A stretch of DNA of 64,000 bases from Bin87 sp965219925 (GTDB lineage: Bacteria > Chloroflexota > Dehalococcoidia > Lucifugimonadales > UBA3495). Below, piece after piece: positions 45,570 through 54,221 of the stretch. The notes beneath the pieces are model-generated. The model made no database searches. It saw only the letters and a program-made list of their open reading frames with translations, and was not told the origin of the DNA. Location: contig OZ244795.1 of the NCBI GenBank assembly GCA_965219925.1, forward strand, positions 3,534,001-3,598,000, in the 5' to 3' direction. Position numbers and translations under genes: made by a program. Numbering within the stretch: position 1 is the first letter of the stretch; each line of letters starts with the position of its first letter.

Positions 45570-46310
45570 ATGCTCAGCGGTCTGGAATTGATCATCGGCC
45601 TGGTGATGGTGTTCCTGGGTTCCCTGGTATTGGGAACGATCGGTTTTGGGTTGGGCATGGTGGCAATGCCGGTACTGCTGCTGATCCTGGCGCCGCAGGA
45701 AACGGTGGTCATCATCAACGCGATGATTGTTCTGACGGCCGGATTGACATTGGCACAAACCTGGCGACACCTCAGACTGAGGGAAACCTGGCCGTTCGTG
45801 GTTGCCGGATTACCTCCGATCCCCATTGCCGTCGTGTTGCTGGACTCCGCCGACCCGGTGGTTTTGCGCCTGGTAATTATCGGGTTGATACTGGCATTGG
45901 GAGTGATGAGCCTGTTTCAGTTGCGGCTGCCGGGAGCGAGACGCAAATTGGCTGCCCCGGTGTGTGGATTTATGACTACCTTGCTGGTTGCAACGTTGGG
46001 CGTGGGAGGCCCGCTGGCCGGGCTTTATTCAATCGAGCAGGGTTGGTCGCGGGACGCCATCCGCGGTACGCTGGCGCTATATTTCGTTCTTGCGACGACG
46101 CTGGCGCTGGCGCTATATGCGGTCGTGGGTCTGGTGCCACGCGAGACGGCGCAAAACGTGGGTGTACTGGCCCCGGCGGTGATATTGGGTTCGGCAGCGG
46201 CAGCCGTGGTCGCGCGCCGTATGACATCAGGAGTCTTCCGCTATGCGGTGCTGGCGATAACCATCGGCGGGAGTATTTCCCTGTTAATCAGGGAAGCGGT
46301 TCGGTTGTGA
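45570..46310 (+). CDS. Sulfite exporter TauE/SafE family membrane protein
   Basis: 246 residues with about eight hydrophobic segments; GTIGFGLGMVAMPVLLLIL and VATLGVGGPLAGLYSIEQGW are the two family repeats. It may export sulfite or other small anions. Likely in one transcript with the AcoX-like gene. Confidence 0.87.
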   Translation: MLSGLELIIGLVMVFLGSLVLGTIGFGLGMVAMPVLLLILAPQETVVIINAMIVLTAGLTLAQTWRHLRLRETWPFVVAGLPPIPIAVVLLDSADPVVLRLVIIGLILALGVMSLFQLRLPGARRKLAAPVCGFMTTLLVATLGVGGPLAGLYSIEQGWSRDAIRGTLALYFVLATTLALALYAVVGLVPRETAQNVGVLAPAVILGSAAAAVVARRMTSGVFRYAVLAITIGGSISLLIREAVRL

Positions 46311-46495
46311 ACATTTCAACCGCCGGTTGCCACGTCCCTCGACAAGCTCGGGATGAGCGGAAGATGCTGCATGACCAAGGCGGGTAACCACCGCCATATA
46401 ATCCGATGACCCCGCAGTAACCGGCGCTAAACTTGCCGCCTTGAGAATTTTGTCGCCCAATCGATCAGTCGTTCACCCGACACTGGCTAGGCCGG

Positions 46496-46670
46496 GTTGA
46501 CATTTGAGATATAAGGCGATTTCGCTAACTCCAGCTCGTCATTCCCGCGAAAGCGGGAATCCAGAGTACCCTGAACGTGAACGATGTCTGCTTTCCAAAG
46601 CGCCTGGATTCCGGCCCCGTATCAAGTAGGGGGTGACGTTCTTTCGCCGGAATGACGTGAAATGTCAACA
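46496..46670. repeat. Dispersed repeat D, copy 2, with inserted C palindrome
   Basis: Matches 38873-39022 closely but has 26 extra bases (CCCGTATCAAGTAGGGGGTG plus six) between CTGGATTCCGGC and TTTCGCCGGAATGACG. Confidence 0.75.
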
Positions 46671-46847
46671 GAACCTAATCACCCCCCAGGGCCTTTCGAT
46701 GCTCCCTCTCCCCTTGTGGGAGAGGGCTGGGGTGAGGGGTATAGTCTGCCGCAGGATAGTTCCCTATCTCACACCTTCACCCTAACCCTCTCCCATCAAG
46801 GGAGAGGGGATTTCTTGTAAAACCGAAAGGCCCTGAATCACCCCTCA

Positions 46848-46968
46848 GGACGATTGCAAAGTTATGGGAGTCGGCTCTCCCCGCTCATCCTGAGCCTGTC
46901 GAAGGATGGTCGCCGATGGTTCGACAAGCTCACCATGAGCGGATGTACAGGGACTTTGCAATCGTCCT
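46848..46968. repeat. Inverted-repeat element B1
   Basis: Outer arms AGGACGATTGCAAAGT / ACTTTGCAATCGTCCT enclose inner arms CCGCTCATCCTGAGCCTGTC and its imperfect complement. Relatives: 55600-55718 and 61623-61742. Confidence 0.7.
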
Positions 46969-47074
46969 AATCACTCTCCGACTCGGGGTAATCGTGGCGT
47001 TGGTGTACCTCTTTGTGGTCGGCATAGGGGCGATGGAACGCGGCTTCATGTTGTTGGGCGCGGGAATCGAGGTT

Positions 47075-47995
47075 TTACGATGAGAGGTCGTGGAACGCGG
47101 TCAACGCCGCGGTAATCCCGTCTCCGACGGCGGCCCCCAACTGACGGGTGGATTCGGCGCGGGCGTCGCCACAGGCGTACACCTTTGGTATGTTGGTGCG
47201 CATGTGCAGGTCGGCGTAAACGTGGCCGAGTTCGTCCATGTCCAGGATGTTCTTGAAGTACTCGGTATTGGGATGGAAACCCACGTAGATGAACGCAGCT
47301 GCAGTTGGGTAGTCGTAGATTTTCCCTGTCTTAATGTCCTTCACGCGGACGGCTTCCAGCACGTCGTTGCCGACGAACTCTTCGACTAGATGGCTCCACA
47401 GCCACTTGTACTTGGGGTTGGCGAAAGCGCGGTCCTGCAACACCTTGGTGGCGCGCAGCTCGTCCCGGCGATGGATAATCGTAACTGAGTTGCAGATGCC
47501 GGTAAGGTAGAAGCTCTCGTCCATTGCAGAGTCGCCGCCGCCTACCACCACGACGTCCTGGCCGCGGAAAAAGTTGCCATCGCAAACGGCGCAATAGGAA
47601 ACACCGCGTCCGCTGAATTCGTCCTCACCCGGCGCGCCCAGCTTGTTGTGAGAACCACCGGTCGCGATGATCAGGGCGCGTGCGGTGAAATCCCCCTCAG
47701 ACGTACGGATCAGTTTTCGATCGTCGTTCAGGTTTTCCACTCCCTCGACTTCGGCAAATTCCAGTTTCGCACCAAAGCGGTCGGCCTGGTAGTACATCTC
47801 TTCCGCCAGGGCTTGGCCTTTTACGCCTTCCTTGAAACCGGGATAGTTTTCTATTTCATCGGTTATCAAGAGTTGCCCACCGGGGCCGATGCTCTCGATC
47901 ATGACGGTGCTGAGCATGGCTCGGGTGGAGTAAAGGCCGGCGGAAAGGCCGGCGGCGCCGGCGCCGAGGATGACAACGTCGTAGTCATTTGCCAT
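47075..47995 (-). CDS. trxB: Thioredoxin-disulfide reductase
   Basis: 306 residues, normal TrxB length. FAD motif VVILGAGAAGLSAG, redox pair Cys135-Ala-Val-Cys138 in SYCAVCDGNFF, NADPH motif VVVVGGGDSAMDE with HRRDELRA, and the C-terminal YACGDARAESTRQLGAAVGDG. It transfers electrons from NADPH to thioredoxin. Downstream gene on the strand is absent (repeat block). Confidence 0.95.
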   Translation of the reverse strand: MANDYDVVILGAGAAGLSAGLYSTRAMLSTVMIESIGPGGQLLITDEIENYPGFKEGVKGQALAEEMYYQADRFGAKLEFAEVEGVENLNDDRKLIRTSEGDFTARALIIATGGSHNKLGAPGEDEFSGRGVSYCAVCDGNFFRGQDVVVVGGGDSAMDESFYLTGICNSVTIIHRRDELRATKVLQDRAFANPKYKWLWSHLVEEFVGNDVLEAVRVKDIKTGKIYDYPTAAAFIYVGFHPNTEYFKNILDMDELGHVYADLHMRTNIPKVYACGDARAESTRQLGAAVGDGITAALTAFHDLSS

Positions 47996-48043
47996 TGGAG
48001 TGGTTCCTCCTGTTGATATTGTACAAACTTGAAGCGCGGCGAT

Positions 48044-49024
48044 TTACGGGCGCCGGGGATCGGGAGTTAGCCTCACCCGCGTCGGACGCCTGGTGAGGGC
48101 TGAACGAACGTGTTCTACCGTTCTTTGCAAACCATCCTCCAACGACACCGTGGGCTCCCACCGCAATTCCTGAGACGCGCGAGTGGCGTCCAGTGCGATG
48201 CGGAACACTTCGCCGTGGCGCAGTGGTTGATGGTGGGGTTCTTCGGGGAAGCCGGTATATTCTCGCAGAAGGTCGTAGATGCGATTGACGGTTACACCGA
48301 CGCCGGCGCCAATATTGTACGTTCTGCCGTCGCCGTTATATACGGATGCCAGGTTGGCTTCCACCACATCGGAGACGTAAACGAAATCCCGTTCCTGATC
48401 GCCGGTTCCGTAGATAGTGGGGCAAATGCCCTCCAGCATCATGCCGGTGAAGATGGCGACCACACCGGCCTCTCCGTGGGGATTCTGGCCGGGCCCATAT
48501 ACATTAGCGTAGCGGAGAATCGTGTAATCCAGGCCGTAGGTCTGATTGAAGTGTTCCAGGTAAAGTTCGCCTACCCGTTTGGACAGGCCGTACGGCGTCA
48601 ACGGTTTAACCGGCGTTGACTCGTCGCAGGGGATGGATGCGGGGTTGCCGTAAATAGCGCCGCCGGTGGAGGAAAAAACGATCTTTTCTACCCCGGATGC
48701 AGCGCAGGCGGATATTAGCCGCACGGTGCCCACGATGTTGGAGTCGGCGTCCGCCACCGGGTTGATAGACGATTCCCGGACGCTGCTCTGGGCAGCGAGG
48801 TGAAACACTATTTCCGGGCGTTCGCGCTGAATGATTTGGTCAATCTTGGGATCGTTGATCTCGGCGTGGTAGAACGTGGCTTGATGGTTCACGTCCCGCA
48901 GATGACCGGAGCTGAGGTTGTCAACGATGGCGACGGCGTAGGAGTTTTCCAAAAGGCCGGTGACCAGGTGCGATCCGATAAAGCCGGCGCCGCCAGTGAC
49001 CAGTACTTTGGTGGGTTCTGCCAT
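48044..49024 (-). CDS. NAD-dependent sugar-nucleotide epimerase (GalE-like)
   Basis: 326 residues, extended SDR fold: VLVTGGAGFIGSHLVTGLL, DNLSSGHLRDV, the catalytic Ser region FSSTGGAIYGNP and Tyr/Lys in TPYGLSKRVGELYLEHF. Likely a UDP-glucose 4-epimerase-type enzyme for cell-envelope sugars. It lies 48 bp upstream of trxB on the same strand. Confidence 0.9.
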   Translation of the reverse strand: MAEPTKVLVTGGAGFIGSHLVTGLLENSYAVAIVDNLSSGHLRDVNHQATFYHAEINDPKIDQIIQRERPEIVFHLAAQSSVRESSINPVADADSNIVGTVRLISACAASGVEKIVFSSTGGAIYGNPASIPCDESTPVKPLTPYGLSKRVGELYLEHFNQTYGLDYTILRYANVYGPGQNPHGEAGVVAIFTGMMLEGICPTIYGTGDQERDFVYVSDVVEANLASVYNGDGRTYNIGAGVGVTVNRIYDLLREYTGFPEEPHHQPLRHGEVFRIALDATRASQELRWEPTVSLEDGLQRTVEHVRSALTRRPTRVRLTPDPRRP

Positions 49025-49153
49025 CCTGAAAGATCCTTTTTACGGAACAATAATGTTGGGTAGTCCTTATCTATCGTAATTCAAACCCGTAAATGCGGCA
49101 ACCGGTGGTAACTGTGCGGATTTTGCGGCGCAGCAAAGGCTCCGGTTGATGCA

Positions 49154-49303
49154 GGGCCTTTCGGTTTTCCTCATGTCATTGCGAGCGCAGCGTGGCAATC
49201 TCGTCGCCGTAGCAATGGTGATTTGCCGACGTGTGTTCAACCTCAACGAGATTGCCACGTCGCTGCGCTCCTCGCAATGACATGAGGAAAACCGAAAGAC
49301 CCT
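49154..49303. repeat. Long near-perfect palindrome containing repeat A
   Basis: GGGCCTTTCGGTTTTCCTCA at the left and its inverse (one mismatch) at the right extend the family-A arms, giving an inverted repeat of about 150 bp between the epimerase and the 83-residue protein gene. Confidence 0.8.
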
Positions 49304-49415
49304 GCCGGTTGATGCCGGCACCATTGACAACCGTGGGTTAGATGGTGTATCAATCTGCTACTGTAAGCGATAGCCGGCGGTGGTGCCGGTAACCTGGTTT
49401 CAGGAGGAGGAATCG

Positions 49416-49667
49416 ATGCCAGACATTTACTACGCCAGGCCCAGCAACTTCCTGTCCGACCCGCGTGATAAGACTATCATCGTTGGGGAATCGGAAGATG
49501 AAGTACTCCAGAAGATGTATGAGTATCTCAGCAGCCCGGCGGCCCAAGAGCGCTACCCCGGTGTTGGAGACCCCACGGAGCTGGAGAACAACATCCGGAC
49601 GTGCATTTTCAAGAAGGGAACCAAGGCCATTCACAACCGGCCTCCAGATGCTGAACCGGTGAAATAA
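49416..49667 (+). CDS. Small hypothetical protein
   Basis: 83 residues from ATG 49416 after AGGAGGAGG. PDIYYARPSNFLSDPRDKTI and KKGTKAIHNRPPDAEPVK are compact and charged. Function unknown. Followed by a strong terminator, so expressed as a single gene. Confidence 0.7.
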   Translation: MPDIYYARPSNFLSDPRDKTIIVGESEDEVLQKMYEYLSSPAAQERYPGVGDPTELENNIRTCIFKKGTKAIHNRPPDAEPVK

Positions 49668-49693
49668 CTCTCAGCGTCGAACGTTGAAAAGCG

Positions 49694-49726
49694 AGCCCCC
49701 ATCCGAAATCAGATGGGGGCTTTCTT
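49694..49726 (+). terminator. Intrinsic terminator
   Basis: AGCCCCCATC (49694-49703) pairs perfectly with GATGGGGGCT (49712-49721) over an 8-base loop, followed by TTCTT. It ends the 83-residue protein transcript. Confidence 0.85.
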
Positions 49727-49772
49727 AGGTGTGCCTGGAGATGGGACGCGACCCGGTGAGGGCAGAGTATCG

Positions 49773-50060
49773 CCTCATGCGTACCCACTTTGTCATTGCG
49801 AGCGCAGCGTGGCAATCTCGTCGCCGTAGCAACGGTGGTTCGTCGACGTGTGTTCAGCCTCATCGAGATTGCCACGTCGCTGGCGCTCCTCGCAATGACA
49901 AAGTGGGTACGCGTGAGGGGCAGAGCCTTTCGGTTTTCCTCATGTCATTGCGAGCGTAGCGTGGCAATCTCGTCGCCGTAGCAACGGTGGTTCGTCGACG
50001 TGTGTTCAGCCTCATCGAGATTGCCACGTCGCTGGCGCTCCTCGCAATGACAGATTAAAG
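49773..50060. repeat. Two tandem palindromic repeats A
   Basis: Copies at 49791-49900 (arms extended by CTCATGCGTACCCACTT / AAAGTGGGTACGCGTGAGG) and 49943-50052, nearly identical inside and separated by about 40 bp. No gene in the 450 bp between the terminator and 50125. Confidence 0.8.
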
Positions 50061-50124
50061 CGGGTACGCGTGAGGGGTATCACTGGTTGCGGCGCCGGCA
50101 ACCCAACGCTATACTCCAACTATT

Positions 50125-50814
50125 ATGGTGCTGAATCCGGATGACCACCCGACTTCGGCCGGAGTCGAGCTCGCGTTGTTCCCACTGAACAACGTGGTTC
50201 TGTTCCCCGGTATGCCGTTACCGCTGCACATCTTTGAGGAACGCTACAAAGCGATGATTGGGGCGTGCGTGGATAGCGACGAACCTTTCGGAGTGCTGCT
50301 GATCAGGGAAGGCGCAGAAGTCGGAGAGCCATCAACTCCCCATTCCATTGGGACCACGGCTCGCATTTCCCAGGTGCAGCGGTTGCAGGAAGGCCGTCTG
50401 AATATTCTGACCCGCGGCGAAAGGCGGTTTGAATTACTGGCCACGTTGCAAACTACCCCGCACATGGTTGGGCTGGTCCGGTTCCTGGAAGACGAAGAGG
50501 GTGAGGTATCGGCGGAGACGCTAGCCGGCGTGCAGGAAGAATACATCAAGCTACAGCGTCAACTCACTGCGATGGCAGGTGGCTGGGACCGCGAGATAAT
50601 GGCGCCGGATGATCCAATTGCGCTGGCACGGACGGCCTGCACGACGCTGGCTGTGAGCCTGCCGTTGCCCCCGGACGTGCGGCAATCTCTGCTGGAGACG
50701 GTTACGGCGGGGGCGCAGCTGGATAGGTTAGTGACGTTAATGAATCAGGCGAACCGGATCGTCAGCGAGCAGGTGGAGCAAAACACCCCGTTTAAAGGGC
50801 CACGCCTCAATTAG
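50125..50814 (+). CDS. LON peptidase substrate-binding-domain protein
   Basis: 229 residues. A stand-alone LON N-terminal domain: LALFPLNNVVLFPGMPLPLH, IFEERYKAMI, GTTARISQVQRLQEGR and RGERRFELL. It lacks the ATPase and protease domains. Function of such proteins is unclear; possibly substrate recognition. It converges on the BtuF-like gene, overlapping its end by 8 bp. Confidence 0.88.
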   Translation: MVLNPDDHPTSAGVELALFPLNNVVLFPGMPLPLHIFEERYKAMIGACVDSDEPFGVLLIREGAEVGEPSTPHSIGTTARISQVQRLQEGRLNILTRGERRFELLATLQTTPHMVGLVRFLEDEEGEVSAETLAGVQEEYIKLQRQLTAMAGGWDREIMAPDDPIALARTACTTLAVSLPLPPDVRQSLLETVTAGAQLDRLVTLMNQANRIVSEQVEQNTPFKGPRLN

Positions 50815-51745
50815 CGGCTACGGACGCCGCGTTGTAGACGCGACGCGCAGCGGCTTCGGGCACCATTCCAGAGAACAGCTCGGGGTGGATCATTTCGGCC
50901 AGAATTTCCAAACCGGTGACCAGGCGAGGGCCCGAACGGCTGGTGTAGTTGCTGGCATCGATGACGAATACGCGGTTGTTTTGAACCGCCGGCAGGGATT
51001 CCCAACCGGGCCTGGCGGCCAACAGGGGGACATCCTGCAAACCGCGGGGGACTTCAAACCCACACGGCATAATGACCACGACATCCGGCTGACTTTCAAC
51101 CACTGCATCCCATTCCATAGGGAATGAACCCATTTCTTTGTCGCCAAAGCAATTGACACCGCCGGCCAACTCGACCATCTCCGGGACCCAATGCCCGCCA
51201 CACATGGGAGGGTCGGTCCATTCCAGGTGCAATACACGGGGCTGGTAATCGGCGAGAGCGGCCCGCGTCGCGATCGCATCAATGCGTTGCTGCATTCGGG
51301 CCGTCACCACTTCTGCGGTTGCCTCGGCCCCGGTGGCCCGCCCGACGCGCCGTACATCTTCAAGTACGTCGCCCAGGTATTGAGGATCCAGCGACAGAAT
51401 TTCCGGTTCTTTGTCCATGTTCACGGTGGACTCGGCGACCTGCCGAGAGGACACGGCTCAAACTTCGCAGATGGCTTGTGTCAGGAGCAAGTCGGGTTGA
51501 GCCGCATCCAGAATGTCCTGATCGATGTGATAGATACCCAATCCCTCGGCCAGCCGTTCAGAAATGATCCGGTTGATTTCGCCGCTGCTGGGATTAGTTC
51601 CTTCGAAAACGCTCCTCACGACCCAAGGCTTGTCACGAGCTTGCGCCGGGTAATCGCATTCGTGGGTTACTCCGAAGAGTTGGTCTTGCAACCCTAGTTC
51701 GTAAACGATCTCGGTAGCCGATGGCAAAAATGAACAAATACGCAT
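50807..51745 (-). CDS. BtuF-like (cobalamin-type) binding protein; candidate selenoprotein with in-frame TGA
   Basis: 312 residues if TGA 51460-51458 is read through. The first 95 residues (RICSFLPSATEIVYELGLQD, YHIDQDILDAAQPDLLLTQA) and the following 216 (VLHLEWTDPPMCGGHWVPEM, MPCGFEVPRGLQD, GPRLVTGLEILAEMIHPELF) are in the same frame and together form one complete helical-backbone metal/vitamin-B12-type substrate-binding protein. From my recollection of the family, the TGA replaces the second Cys of a CEVC motif, giving C93-E-V-U96. A hairpin resembling a bacterial SECIS starts 11 nt downstream. No second start with a Shine-Dalgarno is near the break. No signal peptide is evident. Alternative: a nonsense mutation. 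Confidence 0.75.
51431..51447 (-). promoter_or_regulatory. Putative bacterial SECIS hairpin in the BtuF-like gene
   Basis: On the mRNA, nucleotides 11-27 after the UGA form CUCGGC-AGGUC-GCCGAG, a perfect 6-bp stem with loop AGGUC; GUG/CAC can extend it below an internal loop. GGU falls at +18 to +20, against +19 to +21 in the E. coli fdhF SECIS, whose loop is also AGGUC-like. Confidence 0.65.
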
Positions 51746-51851
51746 TGGTGAGCCTTCCTGTTGGTCAGGTTCGGGTCAGGGAGCACAGTAGGGCAATTGT
51801 AGCACGGCGGGGATGGCAACACCCGGCCATCCGGTTGACGGCGCGCCCCCG

Positions 51852-53867
51852 TTAATCGGAATCGACGCTGGGATCGGCATCGCCGCCGGGGTTGGGCGTT
51901 GTCGCGGTTTGTTGTAATACTGCGATCCTCTCTTCGAGCAACTGCCACAGCTCATCCTGCTCGTCCAGGTGCTCGATGGCCGCGGCTACCAACAAATCGG
52001 GTCGCCGAGCCCCGTCAGAACCAGCCGATGGTGGGGGCGTGACCGGTCGGTGCGGTAATCCATTTGGCGACTCCGGGTCGCCTTGATGGGTGGCGTCGTT
52101 AGTCCAGTGCGTCGTGCCGGGAAGGTGCCCGGCTTCAGATGTGAATGTATCGTGGAACACGGGTTCCAAAACGCGATGTACCCGAAAGCTGATAATGCCC
52201 ATAGCCAGCGCTGGCGCCACCAACAGCACTATCGACAGCGGCGCCGAAAGGCTGCCCAGGGCAAACAGGCGGACCACCAGGGGCAGCGACAATACCAACA
52301 GCAGCGCGAGGAGTACGGTGGCGAGTCCGTTTTGCACCATAGTCCGCAGTGTCCCCCAGATGGGGTCGCCGCTGCCCGGGCGATTCCCGGTGTCGTTTTC
52401 GCCGGTCGCGAGTTGTGCGAGGGTTCGCAGGGAGTGCCAGATGCTGATGGCCGAGGGTGTACTCAAACCGACAACGGCGCCGCCCATCAACAAGCCGAAG
52501 ATGCTTTGGGAAACCGGGAGGGCTTGCGGGAACAGGGCGGGCAGGGCGTACAACGCCACCGTGCCACCGGCGGTGATAACCGCGATGATGCACAGGTTAA
52601 TCAGCATACGCCGGCCCAGGTTGTGGAGGCGCGCGCCCGTCGGGCCGCCCAAAGAAAGCGCCGACCAGAACGTATCCACACCCAACTGGATGGAGAGGTT
52701 AACCTCGTGCAACACAGACGGGGCGCGTCGCTCTACCCACAGGCACATAGGCAATGAAACTCGCATGGTGAGGGGCGCCAGCACCGACGTTATGGCAGTG
52801 GCTATCGTTAGCACCGGCCCCAACACAGAAATTCCCAGGGCATCCACCGGACTGACCCGCCCAATGGCCAGCGAAAATTCTCCCATTTGAGGCATCGCCA
52901 TGCCCACCTGCACCGCATCGTGAGGATTTCGGCCGGCCAGCGTGGCGCCGACGATGTTGGCAATGATCTTGCCGGCCATGAATACGCCGACAACTATGAG
53001 AGCCGGGACGATGAAATCGTCGAGGGTGCGAAAGTCGATGAGCATCCCAATGGAGAGGAAGAAAAGCGCGCCAAACATGTCTCGCACCGGGCTGACCAAT
53101 CGGGTAACCCGGCCGGCGATTTCGGTGTCTCCGATTACGACGCCGATAAGAAACGCTCCCGCCGCGCCCGACAGTCCCAGTACATTGGCGCACAGCGCCA
53201 GGACAAAGCACCCGCCCAAACTGGCGACCAGCATCGATTCTTCGGATTGCGCCCGGGGCAACCAGCTCAGCAGCCGCACCATTCGCGGCGCCAGGAAAGT
53301 ACCAAAAACCAACACCGCGACGCAGAAGACGGCCAGTTTGGCAACCAGCACTCCGGCATCGGCCAGGCTGGCCGATCCGGTGGTGGCCAGGCCGGAAAGA
53401 ACGGTCAGGAATATTACAGCAGCGAAGTCTTCTACCAGGAGTATGCCCACGACGGTTCGACCCCAGCCGGAACGCAAATTGCCGGTGTCACGCAGACTTT
53501 TCAACAGTATGGCCGAGCTGCTGATCGCCAGGGCGCCGCCCAGATACAAGCCGTAGATTCCCTCCAGACCCAGGACGGCGCCGGCGATCCACATACCGAA
53601 AAGGGTGAGCACGCTGATCTCAACGACACCGATAACCAGCACCCGAAACCCGATGCTGCGGATCCGGCGCCATCCCAACTCCAGCCCTATTCCGAAGAGG
53701 AGCAGCACCAATCCAAGTTCTGCCAACAGACCGATAGTGTCCAGGTTGCTGATGAGCGGACTTGGCAGCGTAAACGGCCCTATCAGGAGTCCGGCCAGCA
53801 GGTAACCCAACACGGGCGGCTGCCAGACCAACCGGGCTAAAGCCAACCCCGCTGCCGCTATCGCCAT
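51852..53867 (-). CDS. CPA2-family cation:proton antiporter
   Basis: 671 residues from ATG 53867. About twelve N-terminal membrane helices with QPPVLGYLLAGLLIGPFTLP, LLLVEDFAAVIFLTVLSGLA and GLSGAAGAFLIGVVIGDTEI (exchanger core), then a second membrane region with about four more helices and a polar C-terminus ending in a coiled-coil-like LDEQDELWQLLEERIAVLQQ. No TrkA-N domain. The frame is open upstream: SD GGGAGG followed six bases later by ATA 53945 would add 26 residues (IELPLSLFAATLSEGSASLL plus DFAVA-like sequence) that look like the family N-terminus. It lies between the two candidate selenoprotein genes on the same strand. Confidence 0.87.
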   Translation of the reverse strand: MAIAAAGLALARLVWQPPVLGYLLAGLLIGPFTLPSPLISNLDTIGLLAELGLVLLLFGIGLELGWRRIRSIGFRVLVIGVVEISVLTLFGMWIAGAVLGLEGIYGLYLGGALAISSSAILLKSLRDTGNLRSGWGRTVVGILLVEDFAAVIFLTVLSGLATTGSASLADAGVLVAKLAVFCVAVLVFGTFLAPRMVRLLSWLPRAQSEESMLVASLGGCFVLALCANVLGLSGAAGAFLIGVVIGDTEIAGRVTRLVSPVRDMFGALFFLSIGMLIDFRTLDDFIVPALIVVGVFMAGKIIANIVGATLAGRNPHDAVQVGMAMPQMGEFSLAIGRVSPVDALGISVLGPVLTIATAITSVLAPLTMRVSLPMCLWVERRAPSVLHEVNLSIQLGVDTFWSALSLGGPTGARLHNLGRRMLINLCIIAVITAGGTVALYALPALFPQALPVSQSIFGLLMGGAVVGLSTPSAISIWHSLRTLAQLATGENDTGNRPGSGDPIWGTLRTMVQNGLATVLLALLLVLSLPLVVRLFALGSLSAPLSIVLLVAPALAMGIISFRVHRVLEPVFHDTFTSEAGHLPGTTHWTNDATHQGDPESPNGLPHRPVTPPPSAGSDGARRPDLLVAAAIEHLDEQDELWQLLEERIAVLQQTATTPNPGGDADPSVDSD

Positions 53868-54221
53868 AGCGACGGCAAAATCTTTGAGGAGGGATGCACT
53901 ACCCTCGGACAGGGTGGCGGCAAACAGGGAAAGTGGAAGCTCTATTGTAGACCTCCCGAAACACAGGGCTTCTTCAACACCGGTAGGTCAGGTCGAGTTC
54001 ACGCGGTTCGATCGAGCATTGGATGCGAGCGATCCGGTGTGGATCCGGGACATTTGCCAACCCGAACGGACGGTTGGCCGACAAGGTACGAAACGACCGG
54101 CGGGGGGTGTAATGGTACGCCACCCAGCCGGTCGGTGCATGGACGGTCTCAGCCCTTTCCGGTGAAATGTTTTTTCACGAGAACCCGGGGATGAACTGAT
54201 GCCAAAAAACTGGTGGGCCGG

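Larger units (their letters stand above)
46311..46985. repeat. Repeat-dense intergenic block
   Basis: 675 bp without a supported gene. In order: a short family-B-like piece (46338-46360), repeat D copy 2 (46496-46670) carrying an inserted C palindrome (46615-46633), CCCTCTCC hairpins (46700-46815), and family-B element B1 (46848-46968) bounded by AGGACGATTGCAAAGT and its inverse. Confidence 0.75.

Noticed and set aside
46972..47074. In-frame continuation of about 35 codons after the trxB stop
   Set aside because: The stop is TAA, TrxB is already full length, and no start or family is evident.
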